In this document: positions 36,354 to 45,366 of the stretch, piece by piece
Layout of the letters: every line of letters begins with the position of its first letter
Numbering within the stretch: position 1 is the first letter of the stretch
From: Giardia muris
Taxonomy: Eukaryota > Fornicata > Diplomonadida > Hexamitidae
Direction: 5' to 3'
DNA: 64,000 nucleotides
NCBI GenBank assembly: GCA_006247105.1
Contig: CM016926.1
Coordinates: 1,364,001 to 1,428,000 of the forward strand
Translations under genes and position numbers: made by a program
Notes under the pieces: generated by a model
Seen by the model: the letters and a program-made list of their open reading frames with translations, nothing else
What the model was told of the DNA's origin: nothing
The model's database searches: none

Positions 36354-37442
36354 CTATTTCCCCTGGACTTGACTATATCTGAAGGCCACATCTGCATCAT
36401 GTCCAAATAGTTCGACGTTAATCCCATCGATGCTTGTGGGTATGGGAAGGATCTCATACAAATCCTTCTCCTCGTTTAACCACCGCTTCGAGACTATGCA
36501 TTCCATGAAAACCATATGCCTCCAATACTCCATTAATTGGATCAGGATCGGATTCCCGTACACGTTTGGTTGGGTACTGTTCGAGGAACCAGGAAGAGAG
36601 GAGAAAGAGGGAGGGTTTATATTAATCTCCTTCTCCTCCTGTTGATCAAGGAATTGAGTGAAGCTCCCACCAGTATTGAAGCCAGTGATTGAAACACCTT
36701 TATCGCTCAAGCCTCTAAGTAACTCAAAACGAACGAATTGAAGGACTTCGTACTGATAGGGCAAACCAAACAAGGAGATAAGAACCCAATTCTCTGATGG
36801 GTCAAGGATCGGTACCTTGAAATGTTCTTTGTTTAACTCACGGAAATCATAGGAAAGAGATAACTTGAGAGCTCGTGTGACATGCTCTCGAGTCAGAAGC
36901 TTACAATACTTCGTAGAGATCAATGGGATGATCGCATCTCGATACAGCTCGGCATTCCTCTTCAAGTAGGAATAAAAGATCCGTTCCGGATTGTCGTGGA
37001 CGATCGCATCCGAGGCTAAGCTCACGTTCGTTTGGTTGACTTCCAGACGCATGACCTTGAACATGCGCAAGATGGTCGGGTAGTCTGGCGCCACATACTG
37101 ATGGATCCGCTGCGAGATCAAGTTGTCGGCCGTGAGACTCATCTCCCGTTCGACTGGGGAAAGGTATTCGACGGTATTGTAGAGGATCGTTGCATCAATG
37201 AGCCCATGGACTATGCTACTCGTCAAATATTGGCTAAAAAGATACAGGGCCGTCGGATGCATTGTGAATTGATTACCACGGATTTGCATCCCATCTTTGA
37301 CGAACTGGGCGAAGGACTCCTGTATCCCAATGGCGAGCTGATTCAGGTTGAGTAGGGGGAGGGTCTGTGCGAATTGCTTGAATGCAATCGATCTCATCCG
37401 TAAGTGGGGGTGACTGACGGGAAAATTATGAATAAGAGCCAT
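36354..37442 (-). CDS. Hypothetical protein, 362 aa
   Basis: No confident family. A region near residues 60-115 (ALYLFSQYLTSSIVHGLIDATILYNTVEYLS followed by LTADNLISQRI) has the helix lengths of a histone-fold unit, which would hint at a transcription-factor subunit, but this is weak. The remainder is helical, with a Ser/Pro/Gly-rich linker around residue 270-295. No signal peptide is visible. The divergent thioredoxin-like frame starts 57 nt away. Confidence 0.72.
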   Translation of the reverse strand: MALIHNFPVSHPHLRMRSIAFKQFAQTLPLLNLNQLAIGIQESFAQFVKDGMQIRGNQFTMHPTALYLFSQYLTSSIVHGLIDATILYNTVEYLSPVEREMSLTADNLISQRIHQYVAPDYPTILRMFKVMRLEVNQTNVSLASDAIVHDNPERIFYSYLKRNAELYRDAIIPLISTKYCKLLTREHVTRALKLSLSYDFRELNKEHFKVPILDPSENWVLISLFGLPYQYEVLQFVRFELLRGLSDKGVSITGFNTGGSFTQFLDQQEEKEININPPSFSSLPGSSNSTQPNVYGNPILIQLMEYWRHMVFMECIVSKRWLNEEKDLYEILPIPTSIDGINVELFGHDADVAFRYSQVQGK

Positions 37443-37499
37443 AAGGTGAGATAAGCGTGTAAAGGTGTATGAGAGGGGTCTGGGGGTTGGGCCGGCATC

Positions 37500-38231
37500 A
37501 TGTCTCTTCTCTCACTGCAATGGCTCTTTTACCCTTCATCTTCCGATTCCATCACAATCGATTACCAAAGGCTGACCTATTCGCCTTCAAAAAGGATGGG
37601 TTTCATCTCGTCGAGCATGCAGTTGTTACGTAAAGCATGGGACTGGGTTCTCCTCTTCTTCTTGGGTAGGATTCCCACCCCTCCTAGTGTAGCCTCCCAA
37701 CCATCACATTCATTCAGTTCACCCACTCCATCAATAAATAGCTTTGACTCGATGGCCTCTGCTCGCCTCCCCGTCAACCTGAACAAGCTCACGTACATCA
37801 ATAAGCTAACCGAGTACCAATACGGCCAGCCGATTATGTTGGAGATGTTCGCCACCTGGTGTCCCCCCTGCCGACAGATGATCCCTAAACTTGCCAAGGA
37901 TGCCAAGAAGTATCCGAACGTCTACATTCTAAGCGTCTCGAAGGAGGACGAGGCGACCGTGAAGAGTTTTGCAGCGAAGGTTCCCGATATGCAGCACTAC
38001 AACGTCGCCGTCGACTCAACGGGGGAGTTGGACTCATTCGCTGCGAAGCAAGAGGTCAGGGGGATCCCTCACGCCTTCATCTTTGATGGGGCGGGTACTC
38101 TCAAGTATAATGGTCATCCTGCACAATGCGAAGCCGTCCTCAGAGAGCTGAATGGGTCCTACAAAGCAACGGGGAAGTCTGGAAGTGCAGGTGCAGGCGC
38201 GGGCTTCAGTGGGGCCTCCCGCAAGCTGTAA
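37500..38231 (+). CDS. Thioredoxin-like protein with CPPC active site
   Basis: The thioredoxin fold covers about residues 95-220: PIMLEMFATWCPPCRQMIPKLAKDA holds the redox-active CxxC as CPPC, followed by NVYILSVSKED and the cis-proline strand RGIPHAFIF. A CPPC motif and the VSKED strand look like TlpA/nucleoredoxin relatives. A Gly/Ala/Ser-rich tail ends the protein. The start is uncertain: the long version (37500) has an N-terminal extension with a hydrophobic segment WVLLFFLG that could be a membrane anchor, while the ATG at 37752 follows an AT-rich stretch and begins just before the domain (MASARLPVNLNKL), giving a compact soluble protein of about 160 residues. I favour the fold but not either start. 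Confidence 0.85.
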   Translation: MSLLSLQWLFYPSSSDSITIDYQRLTYSPSKRMGFISSSMQLLRKAWDWVLLFFLGRIPTPPSVASQPSHSFSSPTPSINSFDSMASARLPVNLNKLTYINKLTEYQYGQPIMLEMFATWCPPCRQMIPKLAKDAKKYPNVYILSVSKEDEATVKSFAAKVPDMQHYNVAVDSTGELDSFAAKQEVRGIPHAFIFDGAGTLKYNGHPAQCEAVLRELNGSYKATGKSGSAGAGAGFSGASRKL

Positions 38232-38258
38232 GCTATAAGCTGTAAATCTCGACGAGGG

Positions 38259-40511
38259 ATGGAAATAATGTTTCTGTGTCCGACTGTCTTCTTAGCTATG
38301 CGTGCGCAAAGACTGCGCGAAAGGCTAGAGGAATGCACCTGTCCTGAAAGTCAGGTTGCAACTGTCATGAGAGGTATACGTGCTATTGAGACTGGAGATC
38401 TAAATCCTAAATACCTACAGCACTTACAAAAGCCTGATAAGCTCGACCTTCTCCCTTCGAATAAGGTTCTGGACGGTCTTTTGGATAGGTTTCTCACTCT
38501 AAAGCTACAAAGAACAACTGAGACCATTGAACTCTTAGCTTCCGAGCTTCTCCCCAAGCTTCTATGGGTATTAGTCCTATCATCAGAAGTCCCCTTAGGA
38601 AACTCAAAGGGATTGAATCATAAGACACGTAGACAGGCGGATCTTCTTGAACCGGACTTACCTAGCTTCTTGAAGCGTTATTCGACACTTGCTGAAACGG
38701 TTCATCATATGGTACAGGTTGATGGTCTCCCCGTGCTTCTAAACCATATTCTGCATCAAGATACAGCCGGTCATATCGAACTGGTCTTCTTTGCATACTA
38801 TTCTAGTCTTCTTGACCTCGCTCTCTTCGACTTGCCGCAAACTCTTTCTCCGGAACCCACAATACATTACAATACTCTTGGTCTTCTCTTCTTCTCCTTC
38901 GATGAACTCGAAGCACGGTTCTGCCATGGATGTGTCCGAAGACATCGTGCAGCCTCACGTAGTCGTACTGCGAACTCACGCTCCGCAAGTGCTCGCCCCC
39001 ATAGTCGTAGTTGTAGTCAGAGTCATGGTCATCAAGCCCCTACTTTCGTCACTTCCTCCGAGCATTCCCATGCTCATCCCCATACCCATGTCGATGTTTC
39101 CCTCACCTATCAATTGAAACGTTCTGACTTGACCGATAGCATAGAGAAGCTCTTCACCTCCTTTCTTGGGCGTGGGAAATCCGGCATCGGGACATTTTAT
39201 CGCACCGTTATCTCCTCCATCACAGGTCGACAGCAAGAGCCAAATCGACGCAATCCCGAGCTTTCGTCCTTCCCATTCCCCCTGCCCTTGATCAGTGTAT
39301 GCGAGGGCTATTCCGTAACAGGTAATGGGTATGAAGGACCTATGACGACTTGTCCAGCAATGTCACGCCTCCTTCTTGAGGATATCGGGCTATCGGATGA
39401 CGGTTGGAAGGCTAGAAGGCTGAGATACGACGTGTCTCAGGATTATATAGAATTCGTACAGGCTGCAGAGCCTTTATACACGCTCTTTGGTGAGTTCCTA
39501 CGAGGTATGGACCATAAAGCTGCTCGGCATAACATGGGACCATGCGCGTTAGTAGCGTGCTTCTTCTGCTATGAGTTTGGTCTTGATAGAGTTGGCATTG
39601 TTGAAGACCTCGCTCATGATGGTACACTCACCGAAACACGTTTCTTTGAATACTGTCATATACCTGCTGAGGTTCGATACCGTGCTCAGGCTCCTCTCGA
39701 GTTTGCATTGCTTCGTGCGATGTCTTCAACTTTAAGTCTTAGTACCTTCACTGATACGCCATTCCACGACTCGGCTAAGCGAGGGCATGAACGTACAATC
39801 GAATTAATGGTGGACTTCATCAAGACCGCTATTTATGGATCCATCGTCACACAAGCACACGTTCCTACCTTAGTCCTATTACATAACTCCCTCTTCGCAT
39901 TGGAGTTGCATTATAAGACCGGTAGCCATCAAATCCTACTTCTACAGGATTGGTTGCTTGATCTAATCATTGATCAGCTTATCCTTGCGATTAGGGATCT
40001 ACGAACATATCGACATGTCCAAGAGGACTCTGTCGACCTTCCAGCCTTCGCTAAACTAAGTGCGCAACCAATGGCCTATGCGGTTGGTCTTCTGGCCTCT
40101 ACGGTCTGTTCTTTATCACATCGAGGAGGTTCCTTGCACTTTCAAGAGCTTGAGATGCTTGTTGAGGATCTTATCGCCGCAGGTCTAGCTCACAGCGAAC
40201 AGGGTGCTATGACCCTTCCCGATACAACTGATGCAATTATTCGACGTATCTGTGACTCCTTTGTTATTTACACGTGTTTACACCTGAACCGAGGCTCATG
40301 GAGTCAAGGGGTTCTATTGAAGGAGCGGGCTCGCGATGCTTTATATTCTCTCTTCGCAGCATTACGGCACAGGCTAGACGAACAAGGAATATCTGACCAT
40401 GCTGAATATCTTACCGGGCTCAAAAGGTCACACATGATCCCCAAGGCACTACTGGCACGTTTTCGGACCTATTCCGAAGAAGTTATTGTGCCGCCACCCG
40501 AATGTTATTGA
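38259..40511 (+). CDS. Hypothetical protein, 750 aa, helical with a His/Ser/Arg-rich insert
   Basis: No family was recognised. The protein is helical with a variable, low-complexity insert around residues 225-280, Arg/Ser-rich then His-rich (SEHSHAHPHTHVD). The His run could bind metal or simply be disordered. The helical segments before and after are of similar style. A second ATG, 3 codons downstream at 38268, is preceded by GAAATA and may be the true start. The 3' end overlaps the convergent dipeptidyl peptidase gene by 29 nt. Confidence 0.78.
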   Translation: MEIMFLCPTVFLAMRAQRLRERLEECTCPESQVATVMRGIRAIETGDLNPKYLQHLQKPDKLDLLPSNKVLDGLLDRFLTLKLQRTTETIELLASELLPKLLWVLVLSSEVPLGNSKGLNHKTRRQADLLEPDLPSFLKRYSTLAETVHHMVQVDGLPVLLNHILHQDTAGHIELVFFAYYSSLLDLALFDLPQTLSPEPTIHYNTLGLLFFSFDELEARFCHGCVRRHRAASRSRTANSRSASARPHSRSCSQSHGHQAPTFVTSSEHSHAHPHTHVDVSLTYQLKRSDLTDSIEKLFTSFLGRGKSGIGTFYRTVISSITGRQQEPNRRNPELSSFPFPLPLISVCEGYSVTGNGYEGPMTTCPAMSRLLLEDIGLSDDGWKARRLRYDVSQDYIEFVQAAEPLYTLFGEFLRGMDHKAARHNMGPCALVACFFCYEFGLDRVGIVEDLAHDGTLTETRFFEYCHIPAEVRYRAQAPLEFALLRAMSSTLSLSTFTDTPFHDSAKRGHERTIELMVDFIKTAIYGSIVTQAHVPTLVLLHNSLFALELHYKTGSHQILLLQDWLLDLIIDQLILAIRDLRTYRHVQEDSVDLPAFAKLSAQPMAYAVGLLASTVCSLSHRGGSLHFQELEMLVEDLIAAGLAHSEQGAMTLPDTTDAIIRRICDSFVIYTCLHLNRGSWSQGVLLKERARDALYSLFAALRHRLDEQGISDHAEYLTGLKRSHMIPKALLARFRTYSEEVIVPPPECY

Positions 40512-42552
40512 AAAGGCCGAGGGCAACGTCAAGGTGCGTCGGTGACGTCGAGGTGGTCGTGTCAACAAGCACGTAGTTATCGGTCGCAACCTTCTTTATC
40601 ATGGAGTCACAATAAATCACGCTAGGCCCCTTGAGCTGAAGGACATGGTCACGACGATGCAGCCATTCTGGAGTCATCTCGGTCAAGTCCGCAAAGAAGC
40701 TCTTGGCGGCCCTGAAGTTCGCGGTCGATTTGTAGACTCCAAGATGCATTAGGAGACGACCGGTCGCTTGCATGATATCGTCGAGACGATTATGATCAAT
40801 TTCGACGATAAACCCAGGGTCATGCTCGACGAGCTTCACGGCCCCATTTGACCATCTGAGACATGCGTTTAGAATACAGAAACGTCCCTGCGCATGTGCT
40901 TGAAGCCATTCCTTGCGCTCCGGACTATACAAGGTAAGTCCAGTAAGAGCCTCTGCAAAGAGTTGATAAACAAGGACATATCGCATTGCGGCAAAATCAC
41001 TATCCTGCACACCGAAGATAGATAGCACAAGAGCGTCTGTACACAGATAGAGTGACGTCGTCTCCGCCTTGCATTCCTCAAACGCATTGCTGATCGAGCC
41101 GAAGACACTAGAGAACGTCTCGTTAGGCTTGTAGAAGGTGGAGACCTTGGTCCCGGGGTTCAAAGGATCGTCAATCCCCACCTCTATGTCTTTCTCATGC
41201 AATAGTTTCGTCGTCCCATGTCCAAAGAGCTCATGTAGTGCCACATGGATGAAGAGGGCATCGGAACAGAGACATGCATAGTCCGCCTGCATATGTGCAG
41301 GGATGAAGTCTCGCATCACACGCATGGCCGCCGTCTGCTTGGTAACGTTGTAGAGACTCACGTTCTTAAAGCCGGTGTCACGGCGAACGTCGTCGTAGTT
41401 CGGAATGTTGATCCCTATCGGGCTGAACGAGTTGAGGAAGACAAGCACGTTGATCGCATTATACACTGGAGGGATGAAACGATCACGCTCAAAAGCACGT
41501 GGATAGGGGAGCTTCGGAATAAGCTTATCAGCCGCCTCAACGAGCTTCTTCAACGTCAAGGATATCTCAGGGTCGACACACGCAACAAAACCTTCGTACT
41601 CGGCACGGACACCGGCAGGATCTCGATAGTTCTCGATAAAGCCCTGATAAGTCTCAACGACCGCATCGCGGTCCTGAACCCAGAGCTCCGAGTAGCGCTT
41701 ATGCGTATTGCAATCGCCCGTGCGGTAGTGTTCGATGAGAGCGGCGAGCATTGTGCGTCGCCCTTCGCTTTCGGCATGAGGAATGGCCTTTTCTAACCAC
41801 TTGCAGCACTGGGCGAGCTCCTTCGCGTTACGCCCCTTCGTGATGCGGATCTCACGAGAGCCATGAGCCCCAATAGTCTTCCCAACGGCGTCAACCTCAA
41901 CAGAGGCAAGTGAGACCTCGTACCACTCGTCGTGACGCACGAGATGCGTGTTCTCCAGCATATACCCATGTTCGATGAGCACTTTGTTGATTGCTTCTAC
42001 CTCCTCCTTAGAAAAGGCGGCGGGCTGATAATATTGAGTGCATCCGTCGGGGTGGAAGCCAAGGCTGCGTACAGGGCCATCCAAATTGTAAAGGGCTTCT
42101 TTGACATCCATGAAAGCCTCCAATAGACGGGTTTCTTTGTGTGTCGATTGAGCCAATGTCTCACAAATCCGAGTCAGTATAGCCGCCTCACAACGTGGGA
42201 TGAACTTCGTATCTCCAAGTCCCAAGTATTCAGAGACATTGAAATAGAACGTGCCTGCATATTCATGCAGATGGACGAGTGCTTCCTGTAGATCTGCTCC
42301 AACGGCGACTAGGACCTCCTCTTGCGTGACCTTACCATCCACAAAGGGAGTGAGATATTCTCCAAGGAAGGCATGGATACGGCGAGTATTGGGAGAGCAT
42401 TGGTCCATCAGGATAGGTGCTCCGGCGAATGCCGAGAGGGAGAGGTAGGCTGCATACTTCTGCTGCTCGGACGAGAGCTTGGAAAAGGCCTGACCCGGAT
42501 GAAGGTTCACAACAGGGCCTGCAGTTGGACAAAGATATACGGTCTCGGTCAT
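40483..42552 (-). CDS. Dipeptidyl peptidase III (metallopeptidase family M49)
   Basis: A 689-aa protein, about the family length. The zinc motif HELFGHG (HExxGH) begins near residue 440; the second ligand Glu is in EECKAETTSLYLC near residue 492. SAFAGAPILMDQCSPNTRRIHAFL and GFHPDGCTQYYQP are also typical. M49 enzymes remove dipeptides from the N-terminus of short peptides in the cytosol, with zinc. No signal peptide is seen. The start is preceded by an A/T-rich stretch, and the small PAC3-like gene ends 13 nt upstream of it on the same strand. Confidence 0.95.
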   Translation of the reverse strand: MTETVYLCPTAGPVVNLHPGQAFSKLSSEQQKYAAYLSLSAFAGAPILMDQCSPNTRRIHAFLGEYLTPFVDGKVTQEEVLVAVGADLQEALVHLHEYAGTFYFNVSEYLGLGDTKFIPRCEAAILTRICETLAQSTHKETRLLEAFMDVKEALYNLDGPVRSLGFHPDGCTQYYQPAAFSKEEVEAINKVLIEHGYMLENTHLVRHDEWYEVSLASVEVDAVGKTIGAHGSREIRITKGRNAKELAQCCKWLEKAIPHAESEGRRTMLAALIEHYRTGDCNTHKRYSELWVQDRDAVVETYQGFIENYRDPAGVRAEYEGFVACVDPEISLTLKKLVEAADKLIPKLPYPRAFERDRFIPPVYNAINVLVFLNSFSPIGINIPNYDDVRRDTGFKNVSLYNVTKQTAAMRVMRDFIPAHMQADYACLCSDALFIHVALHELFGHGTTKLLHEKDIEVGIDDPLNPGTKVSTFYKPNETFSSVFGSISNAFEECKAETTSLYLCTDALVLSIFGVQDSDFAAMRYVLVYQLFAEALTGLTLYSPERKEWLQAHAQGRFCILNACLRWSNGAVKLVEHDPGFIVEIDHNRLDDIMQATGRLLMHLGVYKSTANFRAAKSFFADLTEMTPEWLHRRDHVLQLKGPSVIYCDSMIKKVATDNYVLVDTTTSTSPTHLDVALGLFNNIRVAAQ

Positions 42553-42565
42553 TTTCTTTCGAGTA

Positions 42566-42856
42566 TCAAGGGGTTAGAGCATCAATGACACATTGAAGCT
42601 CGGGGTAACGCCGAGAGAAGCCCAGACACAGGATCATGTTCTTCTGGAGAGCGCGCCAGATAGCTTTTGCGAGTAAGCGAATATCGGTAGACTCTCGGTT
42701 TCCGAAGAGCACGGTGAGGTCTGGGACTCTCCCAAGGGCTGTGACGTGTATGACGTGCGTGATGGTACCCGTCTCCGACGCGGTCACAAGCAACTCTCCC
42801 TTGCCCTGTTGGATATAAACCTGACAAAGCGGGGTATCAATAATACGAATTGGCAT
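42566..42856 (-). CDS. Possible proteasome assembly chaperone 3 (PSMG3/PAC3-like), 96 aa
   Basis: A 96-aa protein on the same strand as the kinesin and DPP III genes, fitting between them with 11 and 13 nt gaps. The C-terminal half reads TVLFGNRESTDIRLLAKAIWRALQ then MILCLGFSRRYPELQCVIDAL, which parallels the PAC3 pattern: a V-L-G turn with acidic residues, a helix, a hydrophobic strand and a final helix. The N-terminal half is two or three strands, as in PAC3. It would assist alpha-ring assembly of the 20S proteasome in the cytosol. The match is by eye and weak, but the gene looks real. Confidence 0.5.
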   Translation of the reverse strand: MPIRIIDTPLCQVYIQQGKGELLVTASETGTITHVIHVTALGRVPDLTVLFGNRESTDIRLLAKAIWRALQKNMILCLGFSRRYPELQCVIDALTP

Positions 42857-42867
42857 TGTGGTAGTTT

Positions 42868-45366
42868 TTATTCGGTGAGGTCAAGACAATCCTCAAGGAG
42901 GACCTCCAGGAGCGCACGGCACCCCCGAGCCTCGCGCCCACGATTGGTGGCAAGACAACGCTCGAGAGCTACCCGTTGTGCGCGATCGAGGAGTCCAGAA
43001 CGCTTAAGAACAGTAGCATATTGCCGGCTAGTAAGACAGCATGTCTCACGTAAGCCCACAAGGTGTTGAAGCAGGACCTGTGATATTCCGAAGTCATTAT
43101 TCCGGATGCGTACCAAGACACATGGTATGATATGTGTTGTGAGAACGAGATGTGCAGGAGATCCAAGAGCATCAACAATGGTCTTTAAGGTCTCCGTGCT
43201 ATCAACCGCCTGTAACAAATGATGACATCCCACTTGGTCTAAGACGGTTCCCATAGAATCCCAGTCATCAGAATCGCATTCCCCAAGCCTATCCATGATA
43301 AATCTGGCATAGAGGCGTAGTAGACGTGCGTCCCGAACAAGTTCTTGTGCAGACTCGTCGCTTGTGAGGCTTGGAGGAGCACCTTCTCGTATGAGGATGT
43401 GGAAAATAGCGTACTTCGCCTCATCAGGAAGCTGTAAGCCTAAGATGAAGGATCCGAGACCAATGCCTTCGTAAGAGGTACCGATCATGTCGACGTCAGC
43501 CGTAAAGCTTAAAATGGCAGTGATAGCAGAGTAGATTGCAGAGTGTTCAGAGGAAGCCCCATGCCCACGCATAGAGCGCAATACGACGTAGATAGGGTGC
43601 TCTTCTTGGCGTTCTTCAATCAGTCCTGGAGATAACCGAAGAAGTGGCTCCACAGAGGTATACATACGTCTAGAGAGTATCACATTCAACAGGGAAGTGC
43701 CATCAAGGGAGATCCGTAGAAGTGCTGCAACACATGCCCGAGGAAGTCTTCCGGTGGCCTGTTGCAATGTATCAAGAGAGGCTATGAAGAGCTCGCTATC
43801 TCCGTTATGAGCTAGGTGGGAGAGGGCTTCAAGGAGTTGTACGAGATGTTCCACGTCTCTGGTCCCATTGGGTGTGTTAGTTAAGATAGCTTCCACTTCT
43901 GCATACAGGATCTCTTCATGCGATGTCGAAGTGTTTTCTGGCTCAGGGTCAGGGTTAGAATATAGCTGGCTTGAGGTTCGAGGGCGTAGATCGAAACGGA
44001 CGCTAGTGGGAGAATCATCGGAAAGGTCGATATCACTACTTTGACCTGAGATGTCCTGACAATACGTGGCAAGATCGGCGTTCGTGATGTCCGGGTCAAG
44101 AACACAAGTCAGAAGACAAGTCTCTTCATCTGTCAAGGGTTTGCGATGATAGAGAGACACTACTAGTCGTCGTAAGGAGGAGATCACTGGGATAGGCTCT
44201 GAACGAGTCATAGTTGAATCGTCAGTAAGAACACTTCCTGTTTGATGAGGTAGAGTTTGAACACGCGCTGCACGTGCCGCAAACTTGAGCGTTGAGAGGC
44301 TCTCGGACAAGCTTTCAGCACCGGGGCTAAGATGTACCAGAATTGCGGTTACTGAATTCCCGCTTAACGAATTCTGAAGGAGACGTGTGAGTACAGAATC
44401 ACGGTATGGGATGTGGGTCAGATTCTGAGGATCCTTGACCGTCGAGAGCTTATGGACGACCCGGCCGAGTGCTAGGAGAGACGTATTGATGTATTTCGCC
44501 TCTGTAAGACGATCTCCTTGTGCACGAGTACGAATGATCGATTCGGACCCGGCGAGGTCCACAATATGAAGCTGGGCCGTCCGTCGGAGACGTGTGTGGG
44601 GGTCACGGACGGGAGAATAGGTGTACATGATGTCAAGGATCAGAATGGTATGAGAGCGTGACGATTGAAGGTTAACTTGGTTACTTCCGACAATTCTCCG
44701 AGCACCAGCCTGGTCTATGACGCTCTTCGCATGCTCCGGACCTTTAACGAGCACCTTACGCAGGCCTTGTACTTCTACACTGGGAGTTGATGAAGATGTA
44801 TCAGGATTTGAACGTATCAAGCGGATCGGAAGGGAGGTGATTTCAGCGCTCCCCGAAGAGTCAAGAAGGTCCCGAACCTTCTCCATATAGATCTCGATGA
44901 AGGACAAAGTAACGCTATGGTCTCTTATATGCAAACTGGTGAGATCTTTCAAGGCAGCTCTATGCTCACCTGGAACGTGGCCAGTAAGGAACGCGAAGAG
45001 AAGCTCAATTGAGCGAGGGATCAAACCCCGTGCCTCTATTTCAAGAGGCGACCCGGAAATGGTGAATGTCTTTCCACTAAAGGTTGCCCCATATGCCATG
45101 ATGGCGCCACTATAGCCCTCGAGGACTCGGTGAAGGACGGGGAGCGCTACGTCTGCGAAAACCTCCTCCTGAGTCGCCAGAGGACCAAAGACTCGGTCGA
45201 AACGGTACGGGACTCGGACGCCGTTTGGCTGATGGACGAGCAGCAGGTTGGCCGAGACATCTGCGTGTATGACGACCTCCTCCTCCGCCTCGGGAGGGCG
45301 GACCCGGCATCCAATAAACAGGCCTATTATTTGATGCGTCTGCTCTACGTCCTTGGTCTCCGCCAT
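42868..45366 (-). CDS. Kinesin-like motor protein, N-terminal motor, 832 aa
   Basis: The motor domain spans residues about 12-350. IIGLFIGCRVRPPE begins it; the P-loop AYGATFSGKT lies at residues 91-100 (GxTxSGKT with Ala in place of the usual Gln); switch I is SSRSHT; switch II is VDLAGSE; and the neck end LSTLKFAARAARV closes it. The C-terminal 480 residues are helical, with an armadillo-like style and no obvious long coiled coil. It would walk on microtubules using ATP. I chose the ATG at 45366, because the motor begins 11 residues later; the upstream ATG at 45483 would run deeper into the BEACH gene. Its start codon overlaps the BEACH gene by 33 nt. Confidence 0.88.
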   Translation of the reverse strand: MAETKDVEQTHQIIGLFIGCRVRPPEAEEEVVIHADVSANLLLVHQPNGVRVPYRFDRVFGPLATQEEVFADVALPVLHRVLEGYSGAIMAYGATFSGKTFTISGSPLEIEARGLIPRSIELLFAFLTGHVPGEHRAALKDLTSLHIRDHSVTLSFIEIYMEKVRDLLDSSGSAEITSLPIRLIRSNPDTSSSTPSVEVQGLRKVLVKGPEHAKSVIDQAGARRIVGSNQVNLQSSRSHTILILDIMYTYSPVRDPHTRLRRTAQLHIVDLAGSESIIRTRAQGDRLTEAKYINTSLLALGRVVHKLSTVKDPQNLTHIPYRDSVLTRLLQNSLSGNSVTAILVHLSPGAESLSESLSTLKFAARAARVQTLPHQTGSVLTDDSTMTRSEPIPVISSLRRLVVSLYHRKPLTDEETCLLTCVLDPDITNADLATYCQDISGQSSDIDLSDDSPTSVRFDLRPRTSSQLYSNPDPEPENTSTSHEEILYAEVEAILTNTPNGTRDVEHLVQLLEALSHLAHNGDSELFIASLDTLQQATGRLPRACVAALLRISLDGTSLLNVILSRRMYTSVEPLLRLSPGLIEERQEEHPIYVVLRSMRGHGASSEHSAIYSAITAILSFTADVDMIGTSYEGIGLGSFILGLQLPDEAKYAIFHILIREGAPPSLTSDESAQELVRDARLLRLYARFIMDRLGECDSDDWDSMGTVLDQVGCHHLLQAVDSTETLKTIVDALGSPAHLVLTTHIIPCVLVRIRNNDFGISQVLLQHLVGLRETCCLTSRQYATVLKRSGLLDRAQRVALERCLATNRGREARGCRALLEVLLEDCLDLTE

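Noticed and set aside
36430..36645. Plus-strand frame within the 362-aa gene
   Set aside because: It is antisense to a long well-formed frame and has no start context or domain.
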